From Candidatus Coproplasma stercoravium (GTDB taxonomy: Bacteria > Bacillota > Clostridia > Christensenellales > Borkfalkiaceae), in the NCBI GenBank assembly GCA_018713165.1, contig DVFR01000034.1:1-62236 (forward strand): a DNA stretch of 62,236 nt. Direction: 5' to 3'. The notes below the pieces were generated by a model. It was not told where the DNA came from. It saw nothing but the letters and a program-made list of their open reading frames with translations, and made no database searches. Within the stretch, counting starts at the first letter, position 1, and each line of letters starts with the position of its first letter. A program made the position numbers and the translations under genes. Positions 43,358 through 51,822 of the stretch are shown here, in pieces.

Positions 43358-45769
43358 ATGAAAGCACCTTTAAGCTGGCTTAAAGATTATGTTGATATAG
43401 ACGTTACCGCGCAGGAGCTGGAAGAAAAACTTTTCTCCTGCGGATTTGAAGTTGAAGAACTCACCGAAGTGGGCAGGGATATCTCCGGCGTGTACGTCGG
43501 CGAGGTTACCGAGTGCGAACCCGTGGAGGGCACGCACCTGCACGTTTGCAAAGTGGACTGCGGCGAGCGCGGCGTATTCCAGATTTGCTGCGGCGCCGAC
43601 AACGTTAAAAAGGGAATAAAGGCGCCCGTGGCATTAGAGGGCGCGACCGTTTTCGCAACCGCCAAAGACCACGTAACCGTTGAGGGCGTGATGACCATAA
43701 AAAAAGGCAAGCTCCGCGGAATAGAGTCGTACGGAATGTTGTGCTCGGGCGTGGAACTCGGCGTAAACGGCGACATGTTTGAGGGCGCCGACTACAACGG
43801 ACTTTTAATTCTCCCCTCCTCCTGCAAAAACGGCGAGGACGTAAAACCCATTCTCGGGCTCGACGACTACATCTTCGATATATCCGTAACGGCGAACAGA
43901 CCCGACTGCCAGAGTATTTTGGGCATTGCGCGCGAGGTTGCCGCCGTGCTTAAAAAACCGCTCAAAGAACCCGCACTCGACTATAAAACGGCGGGTGCGG
44001 ACAGGCGCGTAAAAGTTACCGTCGAGGCGCCCGAACTGTGCCCGAGATACATCGCGCACTACGTTAAAGACATAAAAATTGCACCCTCCCCCATGTGGCT
44101 TAAAAGAAGGCTGGCGCTGTGCGGACTGCGCTCCATTTCAAACGTGGTCGACATAACCAACTTTGTGCTCCTCGAGATGGGGCAGCCGATGCACGCGTTC
44201 GACCTCGACACGATTGAGGGCAGCGAAATAGTCGTTCGCCGCGCTCACGACGGGGAAAAGATAGTCACGCTCGACGAAAAAGAGTTCACTTTAAACCACG
44301 AAAACCTCGTGATATGCGACGGCAACAAGCCCGCAGCGCTCGCAGGCATAATGGGCGGACTCAACACCGAAATCAAAGATACGACGAAAGAAGTACTGTT
44401 CGAGGCGGCAAAATTTGCGCGCGACAGCGTGAGAAAGACTTCGCGCTCGCTCGGACAGCACTCCGATTCCTCGGCGATATTTGAAAAGGGTACGAACGAA
44501 TATACCACGGAACGCGCAATGAAGCGTGCGCTCCACCTCATAGACGCGCTCGGCTGCGGAACTGTTACCGACGTGTGCTGCGACGTTAAAACGCCCTACT
44601 CCGACACCGAAATTAAGAAAATGGCGGTAAGCCCCGAAAAAATCAACGCGCTCCTCGGCATAGAGGTTCCCGTAAAAGACATGACGGAGATACTTGAAAG
44701 GCTGAATTTCGGCGTGGAGGAAAACGGCGGCGAACTTCTGCTCACTCTCCCCCGCTACCGCGACGACATATTCGCCTATCCCGACATTGCCGAAGAGATT
44801 ATAAGAATGTACGGCTACGACCATATTCACGGCACGTTTATGCCGACGGCAAAAATAACCAACGGCGGATATAACGACAGTCAGCGCGCGGTAAACAAAC
44901 TCAAGGCCCTGCTCGTGGCGGAGGGACTTTACGAAGTTTCGAACTACTCCTTCTATTCGGAAAAGGACGTAGACATGCTCAGAATTCCCGAAGGCGCGCC
45001 AGAGAGGAACTACATTAAAATTCTCAACCCCATAAGCGAAGAACTTTCGGTTATGCGCTCATTCCTCGCGCCGTCGATGGTGAACACCATGCTGAGGAAT
45101 TTAAAGCGCGGAAACTACGAGGGCGGCGCGTTCGAGCTTGCAAAAGTTTATATCCCGAAGAGTCTGCCGCTTTCGGACTTCCCCGAAGAGAAATTAAAGC
45201 TGTGCATAGGCATGTGGGGTGGCGCCGATTTCTTTGAACTTAAAGGAATTACCGAAAACATTGCCGACAGCATAAACACAAAGTTTGAATACGTGAACGG
45301 CAACAGCCCCTTCCTTCACCCCGGCATCAATGCCGACATTCTATGCGACGGCGAAAAGATAGGCTACATCGGCGCGGTTGACCCCGCTGTGATTGAAAGC
45401 ATCGCCGCAGAGAGAGGAATGGTTGTCGCAGAGCTCGACTATGAACTTCTCGAAAAGCACGCAAAGCCGTTTAAATACTCCCCCATTTCAAAATTCCCCG
45501 AACTCAAACGCGACCTTGCGCTTATCCTCGATTCTGCGATAAACTGCGGCGAAGTCGAAAAGGAAATTTACGGCGCCTGCAAATACGTAACCGACGTAAA
45601 ACTGTTCGACATTTACGCAGGCAACCAGATTGAGAGCGGCAAAAAGAGCATGGCGTTCACAGTTACGTTCACTCCCAAAGACGAAGCTCTCTCGGGAGAA
45701 AAAGTAGACGGGTTCGTAAAGAAAATTCTTTCAAATTTAAAATTCAGGCTCGGCGCAACTCTCAGATAA
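43358..45769 (+). CDS. pheT: Phenylalanyl-tRNA synthetase beta subunit
   Basis: The 803-residue editing and tRNA-binding subunit. In order: an N-terminal region beginning KAPLSWLKDYVD, the EMAP-type tRNA-binding domain (about 40-150), B3/B4 editing domain (about 210-385), B5 domain (about 400-470), the catalytic-like core (about 480-690) and the ferredoxin-like anticodon-binding domain at the C-terminus (KFPELKRDLALIL). Length is normal. AAGGAG precedes the ATG, and a terminator follows. Confidence 0.98.
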   Translation: MKAPLSWLKDYVDIDVTAQELEEKLFSCGFEVEELTEVGRDISGVYVGEVTECEPVEGTHLHVCKVDCGERGVFQICCGADNVKKGIKAPVALEGATVFATAKDHVTVEGVMTIKKGKLRGIESYGMLCSGVELGVNGDMFEGADYNGLLILPSSCKNGEDVKPILGLDDYIFDISVTANRPDCQSILGIAREVAAVLKKPLKEPALDYKTAGADRRVKVTVEAPELCPRYIAHYVKDIKIAPSPMWLKRRLALCGLRSISNVVDITNFVLLEMGQPMHAFDLDTIEGSEIVVRRAHDGEKIVTLDEKEFTLNHENLVICDGNKPAALAGIMGGLNTEIKDTTKEVLFEAAKFARDSVRKTSRSLGQHSDSSAIFEKGTNEYTTERAMKRALHLIDALGCGTVTDVCCDVKTPYSDTEIKKMAVSPEKINALLGIEVPVKDMTEILERLNFGVEENGGELLLTLPRYRDDIFAYPDIAEEIIRMYGYDHIHGTFMPTAKITNGGYNDSQRAVNKLKALLVAEGLYEVSNYSFYSEKDVDMLRIPEGAPERNYIKILNPISEELSVMRSFLAPSMVNTMLRNLKRGNYEGGAFELAKVYIPKSLPLSDFPEEKLKLCIGMWGGADFFELKGITENIADSINTKFEYVNGNSPFLHPGINADILCDGEKIGYIGAVDPAVIESIAAERGMVVAELDYELLEKHAKPFKYSPISKFPELKRDLALILDSAINCGEVEKEIYGACKYVTDVKLFDIYAGNQIESGKKSMAFTVTFTPKDEALSGEKVDGFVKKILSNLKFRLGATLR

Positions 45770-45823
45770 ATTTCTGCAATAATTTATCTGCCGCATAAAA
45801 ATAATTAATTTAAATATTTAATA

Positions 45824-45856
45824 AAAACGGGTCGGATATCTTCCGCCCCGTTTTTT
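45824..45856 (+). terminator. Terminator of pheST
   Basis: AAAACGGG and CCCGTTTT with an inner CGGA/TCCG stem, then TTTTTT. Confidence 0.85.
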
Positions 45857-45963
45857 ATTTTTAGTCTGCTGATTTCTTATATATTTTTAATTTTTATAAA
45901 GTACTATGTGTGATATAAATGTATTGTTTTGAGCTGTTTTTATGCAAATTTACTGCAATTTTA

Positions 45964-46581
45964 TCAATTCATATAAACTTCGGGAACTTCTCCCTCCGCC
46001 ACGCACTGCGCGAGCGGTATGCGGTAATTTACTGAAAAATTGCGGCGCGAGAACGCGCAGGAATATGAAATTTCGCAATTTAAATTACAATAAATTGTAA
46101 AAATAAATCCGTTTATTCCCGCGGGTTCCGCCGTATATTCCACCGCGCTTTCTGCAATAAATTTGGCATCAAATTTTAAATTAATTTTTGCTCCTGCTGA
46201 ATTTGTAAACCCTAAAAACGACAACACCCCTACTTCCGCCGCCGACGGCCATTCTTCGCCGAAACATTTTTCCGTGCGGGCGGCTATCCCGTATGCGGCA
46301 AAATTTACGGCAGAGGAATTTACGTATATGGTAGTTTGGTTTTTATCCCCGCGCATGAGTGAAAACAGGTTATCGAATCCTCCCTCCATTACCGCGGCAT
46401 TCACGCTGCGGGCGCAGGCACTCTTTACCTCGAGCGCAGCAGAGTACGCAGCGGCTCGCGTGAACGAAAACACTGAGAGCGCGGCAAACAATAAAATAAA
46501 CGCAGCGACGGACAGCACAATTATCTTTGCCCTCCTCCTGCGGCACGACTTACACCTCATGCTATATTTTATGCCGCGCAT
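45964..46581 (-). CDS. yunB: Sporulation protein YunB family
   Basis: A membrane-anchored protein of about 205 residues. A basic Cys/Arg-rich N-terminus (MRCKSCRRRRAK) precedes one hydrophobic helix (IIVLSVAAFILLFAALSVF), then an extracytoplasmic domain ending YRIPLAQCVAEGEVPEVYMN, the C-terminal signature of YunB, a sigma-E-dependent sporulation protein in Bacillus. The start is uncertain: ATGs at 46581 and 46560 are both possible and neither has a good ribosome site. Its presence suggests an endospore-forming ancestry or capacity. Confidence 0.78.
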   Translation of the reverse strand: MRGIKYSMRCKSCRRRRAKIIVLSVAAFILLFAALSVFSFTRAAAYSAALEVKSACARSVNAAVMEGGFDNLFSLMRGDKNQTTIYVNSSAVNFAAYGIAARTEKCFGEEWPSAAEVGVLSFLGFTNSAGAKINLKFDAKFIAESAVEYTAEPAGINGFIFTIYCNLNCEISYSCAFSRRNFSVNYRIPLAQCVAEGEVPEVYMN

Positions 46582-46655
46582 AAATTGATAAAACAAAAAA
46601 TCCGCAGGGAAAACAAAGTTCTCCCTGCGGGACACGGCACAAAACTGTTTTAAGT

Positions 46656-47213
46656 TTATTTAATCTTTTTGCCTTCGCCGAACGCCTTGCCGCAAGCCTC
46701 GCCCAGCTTTAAATATACGTTGTTGACAGGGTCGAAAGTAATCGGCGTAAATTTGGCGGGGTCGATTTTGCCGTCGGCGCCGAGTATGCTCTCCTCTGCG
46801 CTTACGTTTACAATCTCGCCTATAATAAGCCCGTCCTCATTTACTTTAACAAGCCTGCATTCGAGGGTCATGGGCAATTCGTCAATCACGGGTGCATCGA
46901 CAAATTCGCTCTTCGTGGCATGGAAGCCCGCTTTTGCAAATTTATCCTTAACGTCGTTCCCCGATACCATCCCAACATAATCGCACTCCGCCACGTGTGC
47001 CGCGTCGGCCATGCTTACCGTAAACGCCTTGCGCTTTAAGATGTTCCTGGTCGTTTTATGCGATTCGGAAAGACAGAGGGCGACCTGGTTGTAGTCGCTT
47101 ATTCCTCCCCACGCCGCGTTCATCGCGTCGGGAGTGCCGTCATCGCCGTAGGTGCCTATTATAAGCACGGGTAGAGGATACATATAGGTTTTGTGGCCGA
47201 AATTCTTTCTCAT
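46656..47213 (-). CDS. Flavin reductase family protein
   Basis: A 185-residue FMN-binding split-barrel protein (DIM6/NTAB type). Characteristic parts are PLPVLIIGTYGDDGTPDAMNAAWGG at the N-terminus, the FMN-phosphate region SESHKTTRNI and FTVSMADAAHVAECDYVG. The substrate is unknown; relatives reduce flavins or small electrophiles. AAGGAG precedes the ATG. It lies next to yunB but probably has its own promoter. Confidence 0.88.
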   Translation of the reverse strand: MRKNFGHKTYMYPLPVLIIGTYGDDGTPDAMNAAWGGISDYNQVALCLSESHKTTRNILKRKAFTVSMADAAHVAECDYVGMVSGNDVKDKFAKAGFHATKSEFVDAPVIDELPMTLECRLVKVNEDGLIIGEIVNVSAEESILGADGKIDPAKFTPITFDPVNNVYLKLGEACGKAFGEGKKIK

Positions 47214-47346
47214 ATAAAATCTCCTTAAAATATCCGCTTGCAGAGCGGATTTTATTACATTTTATTTATAAACGCACAAAAGCATTTTGCAACGCCGCAG
47301 GAAAAATTTTATATATTTCAATATTATCCGACGGCGCGCTTATAAA

Positions 47347-47375
47347 TTGACATAGATTTTTTAAAGCGGTATAAT
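47347..47375 (+). promoter_or_regulatory. Promoter of aroK (leaderless start)
   Basis: A perfect TTGACA (47347-47352), 17 bases, TATAAT (47370-47375). The predicted start at 47382-47383 coincides with the ATG at 47383, leaving no room for a Shine-Dalgarno. Confidence 0.8.
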
Positions 47376-47382
47376 CGGGTAT

Positions 47383-47895
47383 ATGGAAAACATTGTACTC
47401 ATCGGCATGCCCGCCTCGGGAAAGAGCACTGCGGGCGTTTTGCTTGCCAAAAAAACGGGATACGGATTCATCGACACAGACCTGCTTATCCAGAAGCGCG
47501 AAGGCGCCCTTTTGTGCGACATTTTAAAGGCGCGCGGCGCAGACGGATTCATAAAAGCCGAAGAGCGCGTGAACGCCGAAGTCACCGCCGACAGGTGCGT
47601 GATTGCGACGGGCGGAAGCGTAGTTTACGGCGAAGAGGCGATGAAAAACTTAAAGTCGTTAGGAACGGTCGTTTACCTTAAAGTCGGGCTTGAATCGCTT
47701 GAAAAGCGGCTCGGAGGCGAAGATATATTCGCGCGCGGCGTAGTTATGAAAAAGCGCGGCGAAACGCTTGCCGAACTGCTTGCCGAGCGCGCGCCGCTGT
47801 ATGAAAAATATGCCGACATAACAGTCGACTGCGACGGGCTGGGACTTGAAGAGACGGTGAGCGCGATAATAAACGCAGTGAAGCAAAGAAATTAA
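47383..47895 (+). CDS. aroK: Shikimate kinase
   Basis: Phosphorylates shikimate at O3 in the aromatic amino acid pathway. The 170 residues carry Walker A GMPASGKST (8-16), the shikimate-binding DTD (32-34), ATGGS in the middle and the lid region RGVVMKKR. It is not with other aro genes here. The upstream promoter predicts a leaderless mRNA. Confidence 0.93.
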   Translation: MENIVLIGMPASGKSTAGVLLAKKTGYGFIDTDLLIQKREGALLCDILKARGADGFIKAEERVNAEVTADRCVIATGGSVVYGEEAMKNLKSLGTVVYLKVGLESLEKRLGGEDIFARGVVMKKRGETLAELLAERAPLYEKYADITVDCDGLGLEETVSAIINAVKQRN

Positions 47896-47973
47896 ATGAT
47901 AGGCATAAAATTGCGGCGGCGCGCAAAATTGTGCGCCGCCGCTCTCTCCGATACAGAATTTTATGGTAAAAGG

Positions 47974-48016
47974 CAGGCGCCCGCTTTTGTTTAAAAGCGG
48001 GCGCCTGAACTTTTTT
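47974..48016. terminator. Bidirectional terminator between aroK and hup
   Basis: A 15-bp perfect stem, CAGGCGCCCGCTTTT and its complement, with TTTTTT on the plus side and CCTTTTA on the minus side. A second hairpin (GCGGCGGCGCGC) lies at about 47914-47942. Confidence 0.85.
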
Positions 48017-48290
48017 ACTTGTTGAGTTCGTCTTTAAGACCTTTGCCGGGCTTGAACGAGGGAACCTTGCATGCGGGAATGGTAATCTTTTCACCGGTAG
48101 CGGGGTTAACGCCCGTCCTCTCCTCGCGCTCTTTTGCCTCGAACGTGCCGAAGCCTACAAGCTGGAGCTTATCGCCGCTTGCGATAACTTCCTTAACGTT
48201 TGCGATGAACGCGTCGAGAAACTTCTCCGCGTCGCTCTTTTTAAGGTCGGTATCTGCGGCGAGTTTAGCCACAAATTCGCTTTTGTTCAT
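48015..48290 (-). CDS. hup: HU family DNA-binding protein
   Basis: A 91-residue nucleoid protein that bends DNA as a dimer. The sequence has MNKSEFVAKLAADTDLKKSDAEKFLDAF and the DNA-gripping arm GFGTFEAKEREERTGVNPATGEKI. Length and residues are standard for HU. It has a strong AGGAGG-type site and its own promoter. Confidence 0.97.
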   Translation of the reverse strand: MNKSEFVAKLAADTDLKKSDAEKFLDAFIANVKEVIASGDKLQLVGFGTFEAKEREERTGVNPATGEKITIPACKVPSFKPGKGLKDELNK

Positions 48291-48328
48291 ACATTTTCCT
48301 CCTATGAACTTTATTAAAAGTTATATTA

Positions 48329-48357
48329 ATTATAACATACCGTCTCCCCTATGGCAA
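48329..48357 (-). promoter_or_regulatory. Promoter of hup
   Basis: TTGCCA (48357-48352), 17 bases, TATAAT (48334-48329). The rest of the gap to 48490 holds nothing I can name. Confidence 0.75.
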
Positions 48358-48492
48358 CTATATTAACATAATTTGAGCGGCTATGTTGATAACTTTATTT
48401 TTTGTGTAAAAATTAGAATTTTATAGCTCAGACTTTGCGATTTTGCCGCCGAATACGTATTTTAAAGACTTGATTATATAAATCCGAACCAT

Positions 48493-48529
48493 AAAAATGG
48501 CGGTCGGGCGAAAAATTTTTCGCCCGACC
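48493..48529 (-). terminator. Terminator of the sugar-transport operon
   Basis: The perfect 14-bp stem GGTCGGGCGAAAAA and its complement is followed on the minus strand by CGCCATTTTTA, 62 bases after the beta-phosphoglucomutase stop. Confidence 0.8.
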
Positions 48530-48590
48530 TTAAAGGAGAGTAACATATGAGGCTTTCCGCATTTTGCTTCAAGCCCGTTTTAAAACGACC

Positions 48591-49238
48591 TTAAACATAT
48601 TTTAAAAGGTCAGAAAAACGGTTCAGGTTTACGTTTGCCTTGCCGCAATGCACGGCCGAACCTATCGCCGCGGTAAAAAAACCGCCGCTTATGCCCGCAT
48701 CGATTCCCGCCTCAGCGTCCTCTACCACGAGGCAGACGGATGGCGCAAGCCCTATAAACTCCGCTGCCTTTAAAAACACCTCGGGGTCGGGCTTGGAACG
48801 GGTGATGTTGTTGCCGTCGCTCACCGCGTCGAAATACCTGCGCGCGTCGGTGCGTTCCAGAATGAGAGGCGTATTTTTGCTTGAAGAGCCTATCGAAAGC
48901 CTGAGCCCTTTCCCCCTGAGTGCCGTCAGGGTGGAGCGCACCTCGTCGGATACGTCGGATGGCGACATTCTTTCGAGCAGTTTGCGGTACGCTTCGTTCT
49001 TTTCCGCCGCAAGTGCCTCCTTCTCTTCCTGCGAATACTTCTTTTCGCTCCTTTCGAGAATTATATCGAGGCTTGCCATGCGCGAAACGCCGCGCAGACG
49101 GGAATTTATCTGCCTGTCGAAATATACGCCTATGCTGTCGGCAAGCTCCTTCCATGCGAGATAGTGAAGCTCGTCTGTGCTGCAAATTACACCGTCGAGG
49201 TCGAAAATAACGCCCTTTATATCGTCTTTGTTAAACAT
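48591..49238 (-). CDS. pgmB: Beta-phosphoglucomutase
   Basis: A HAD-superfamily mutase converting beta-D-glucose 1-phosphate to glucose 6-phosphate. The 215 residues have the nucleophile/acid pair Asp13 and Asp15 (FDLDGVI), the cap-domain signature LRGVSRMASLDIIL, SSSKNT and SKPDPEVF. It is the last gene of the carbohydrate operon and overlaps the esterase gene by eight bases. The enzyme needs a source of beta-glucose 1-phosphate. No classical phosphorylase is in the window, so the GH3 enzyme upstream is the best local candidate. Confidence 0.92.
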   Translation of the reverse strand: MFNKDDIKGVIFDLDGVICSTDELHYLAWKELADSIGVYFDRQINSRLRGVSRMASLDIILERSEKKYSQEEKEALAAEKNEAYRKLLERMSPSDVSDEVRSTLTALRGKGLRLSIGSSSKNTPLILERTDARRYFDAVSDGNNITRSKPDPEVFLKAAEFIGLAPSVCLVVEDAEAGIDAGISGGFFTAAIGSAVHCGKANVNLNRFSDLLKYV

Positions 49239-50001
49239 TTCGCACCTTGCCTTTGTAATAGTCTGTGCGGGGCAGCCACTTGATGAACCTTTCGAGCTGC
49301 ATATCCCAGAAACGCCACTCGTGTGTGAAGCCCTCTACGCTCTCCCAGCGGTGGGCGACGCCGAGATTGGTCATAGCCTGTTCCAGCCGCACGCTGTTGT
49401 CGTAAATAAAGTCGTTTTCACCGCACGAGAGATAGAATAATGGAAGTTTCGCACCTTCCTCCGCACGGCGCTTTAAAAGAGAAAGTATATTATACTTTTC
49501 AGCGGAACCGATACACTGCGTGAGGTCTACCTTTTCAATCGCGCCGGAAAAACTTCCGCAGGCGGCATACTTTCCGGGAGCGGAGAGCGCGTGGAAAACG
49601 GCGCCGTAGCCGCCCATGGACAGCCCTGCGATATAGGTATCCTCCCTCCTTCCGGATATGGGGAAATAGCCGCAGGCGAGCTGAGGAAGCTCCTCCCTTA
49701 CAAACTCCTCCCACTTTTCGCCGACCCTGTCGGTATAGAATTTATTTTCGGCGGAGATGCACACGATGGCTATGTTGTTCTCCTCTGCGTAGAGTTCGGC
49801 GCGCGTATAGCCGAGCCAGCCCTCCTTGTTGTTGCCTATTCCGTGGAGAAGATATAAAACGGGATATTTTGCCTCGGGCGTGAGCGAATATTTATCCTTC
49901 GTTACGCCTATCGCGTCGGGATATGACGGCGACGGTATGATAAGAGTTACGTCGACCGCCCTTTCGAGGCATTTTGAAATGTAATTGCAGTTAATCTTCA
50001 T
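49231..50001 (-). CDS. Esterase D/tributyrin-esterase family alpha/beta hydrolase
   Basis: A 256-residue cytosolic hydrolase with the catalytic serine in GLSMGG (Ser128), the oxyanion region YLLHGIGNNKEGWL, an Asp in CGENDF and a C-terminal His in GFTHEW. Relatives include acetyl-xylan and feruloyl esterases and S-formylglutathione hydrolases. Its place between a GH3 enzyme and beta-phosphoglucomutase suggests removal of acyl groups from an imported sugar (inference). No signal peptide is present. It overlaps pgmB by eight bases. Confidence 0.88.
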   Translation of the reverse strand: MKINCNYISKCLERAVDVTLIIPSPSYPDAIGVTKDKYSLTPEAKYPVLYLLHGIGNNKEGWLGYTRAELYAEENNIAIVCISAENKFYTDRVGEKWEEFVREELPQLACGYFPISGRREDTYIAGLSMGGYGAVFHALSAPGKYAACGSFSGAIEKVDLTQCIGSAEKYNILSLLKRRAEEGAKLPLFYLSCGENDFIYDNSVRLEQAMTNLGVAHRWESVEGFTHEWRFWDMQLERFIKWLPRTDYYKGKVRNV

Positions 50002-50037
50002 TCAGTTTCCTCCTGCCGCCCGTATCCGCGCACGAAA

Positions 50038-51750
50038 TCATTCAACCGTGCGGCGGGCGTCCCACTTGCCGCAGAACGGGTCTACGGGCGATTTTCCCGT
50101 AAATGCGCTCCTGCCGACAAGCTTATCTACGAGCAGAGGCAGCGTGTATTCGTTTATGCCGTACGTATTTACATACGTTCTGACCATGGGCACGTCGAGC
50201 AGGTGATAGGGATTTTCGGTCGAAATAAACACGGTGGGCACGCTCGCCACATAGCGGGGAACGTTTGAACCCATGGGGTTGAGCCACTCTATGCGCACGG
50301 TCGTCTGGTTTGACTTTGTTGCAAGGTTGCAGAAATATAATATCAAATCGTAATTTTCGGCAATCTCTTTAAAAGGCGTAGTTTTCCCCTCGTTGCCGGG
50401 TTTGGGGACGAAGCGGGTGACGTCAAACCCCTCTTTTTCGAGCAGAGGTCTCACCTTTTCGAATATGCCCGAGGCGCGCGCATAACCGAGAGGGTTTTCA
50501 CCGCTCTCTATGTCGTAGACGAGCACCCTTTTATACTTTTCAGCCGTGAGCGGAAGCACGCCCTTCTGCTCCTTTACGAGCGTTATGCTCTTATCTGCGA
50601 TATCGCGGGCGTAATCCCTGAATTTTTCGCAGCCGAGCACCTTTTTTGCATTTTCAAGCGAGGGTACGTTGTTCTTTTTGTGGAGCCCGAGCGAAGCTTT
50701 TAAGGCAAGTATCCTTAAAACGGCCTCGTCGAGGCGCTCCTTTGTTATGACGCCCTCCTCCACGCCGCGCACCATAAACGAATAGTCTTCGTCGAGGTTC
50801 TTTGTGAAGAGGAACATGTCGCACCCCGCCGCAATGGCAGCGGGAACGGCCTTATCGCGCGGCATTGCCGCGTCGAAGCCCGCCATCGTCGTGGCGTCGG
50901 TTATTATAAGCCCTTCAAAGCCGAGCTTGCCGCGCAGAAGTCCGCACAAAAGCTCCTTTGAAAGGGACGCTGGCAGAATTTCGCCGTCTTTAAGCGACGG
51001 GTTGAGCGCCCTAGAGTAGGCGGGCTGCATTATATGACCAACCATAAAGGTCTTTGCGCCCTCGGATATCAGTCTTTTATATATCGCACCGTAGGTCTTA
51101 TCCCACTCTTCGCACGAAAGGTCGTTTACCGTCGTGCACAGATGCTGGTCGCGCTCGTCCCTGCCGTCGCCGGGGAAATGCTTCACCGATACGGCAAGCC
51201 CGCGGCTCTGGCACTCCTTTGTATAACGGGAAGCGCACTCCGCCACAAAAGCGGGGTCGGCGCCGTATGTGCGGGTATTGGTTATGGGATTGCGGAAATT
51301 GTAGTCGATATCGCTGACGGGGGCGAATGCGTAGTTTGCGCCCACGGCTTTGCCCTCCTCGGCGCACGCTTCGGCAAGCTTTGCAGCATATCCGGCGTCG
51401 CCCGTCGCGGCTACCGTCATCTGTGAAGCGACGAGCGTGCCTTCTGCGGCTATGCCGTTGCCGCCCGCCTCCAGATTTGCGGCTATCAGAAGGGGTATCC
51501 TGCTCTTTTTCTGCATTTCGCCGACGAGCGGAACGAGAGTTTCGGCAGGCATGCTGCGGCACATAACGCCGCCCGCCTTTACCCCGTTCACCGTTTTTTC
51601 GATGAGCGCCTCGTCCTTGCCGTAGGCAATGAGAAAGAAGAGCTGACCTATTTTATCCTCTTCAGTCATCGAGGAAAAGGTATCTTCTACCCACTTTATA
51701 TCCTGTTCTTTCAGATAAAAGGGATTGCCCCTGAATTTGTTCAAGTCCAT
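50038..51750 (-). CDS. Glycoside hydrolase family 3 enzyme (NagZ-like, Asp-His dyad)
   Basis: A 570-residue cytosolic two-domain GH3 protein. The N-terminal barrel contains VKHFPGDGRDERDQH; Asp201-x-His203 is the acid/base dyad of the NagZ-type subgroup, and Asp285 in IITDATTM is the probable nucleophile. The C-terminal alpha/beta domain is present. Family knowledge: dyad-type members act on beta-N-acetylglucosaminides or beta-glucosides, and some are phosphorylases. No signal peptide, so it acts after import. The start at 51750 lacks a Shine-Dalgarno; a GTG four codons earlier is also possible. It lies between a permease and the esterase. Confidence 0.9.
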   Translation of the reverse strand: MDLNKFRGNPFYLKEQDIKWVEDTFSSMTEEDKIGQLFFLIAYGKDEALIEKTVNGVKAGGVMCRSMPAETLVPLVGEMQKKSRIPLLIAANLEAGGNGIAAEGTLVASQMTVAATGDAGYAAKLAEACAEEGKAVGANYAFAPVSDIDYNFRNPITNTRTYGADPAFVAECASRYTKECQSRGLAVSVKHFPGDGRDERDQHLCTTVNDLSCEEWDKTYGAIYKRLISEGAKTFMVGHIMQPAYSRALNPSLKDGEILPASLSKELLCGLLRGKLGFEGLIITDATTMAGFDAAMPRDKAVPAAIAAGCDMFLFTKNLDEDYSFMVRGVEEGVITKERLDEAVLRILALKASLGLHKKNNVPSLENAKKVLGCEKFRDYARDIADKSITLVKEQKGVLPLTAEKYKRVLVYDIESGENPLGYARASGIFEKVRPLLEKEGFDVTRFVPKPGNEGKTTPFKEIAENYDLILYFCNLATKSNQTTVRIEWLNPMGSNVPRYVASVPTVFISTENPYHLLDVPMVRTYVNTYGINEYTLPLLVDKLVGRSAFTGKSPVDPFCGKWDARRTVE

Positions 51751-51822
51751 AATAACACACACTATAACTTTTTTAAAGCCGTATAAATAAGGTTTATTTA
51801 CACGGAGCAGTTTTTTACTATA

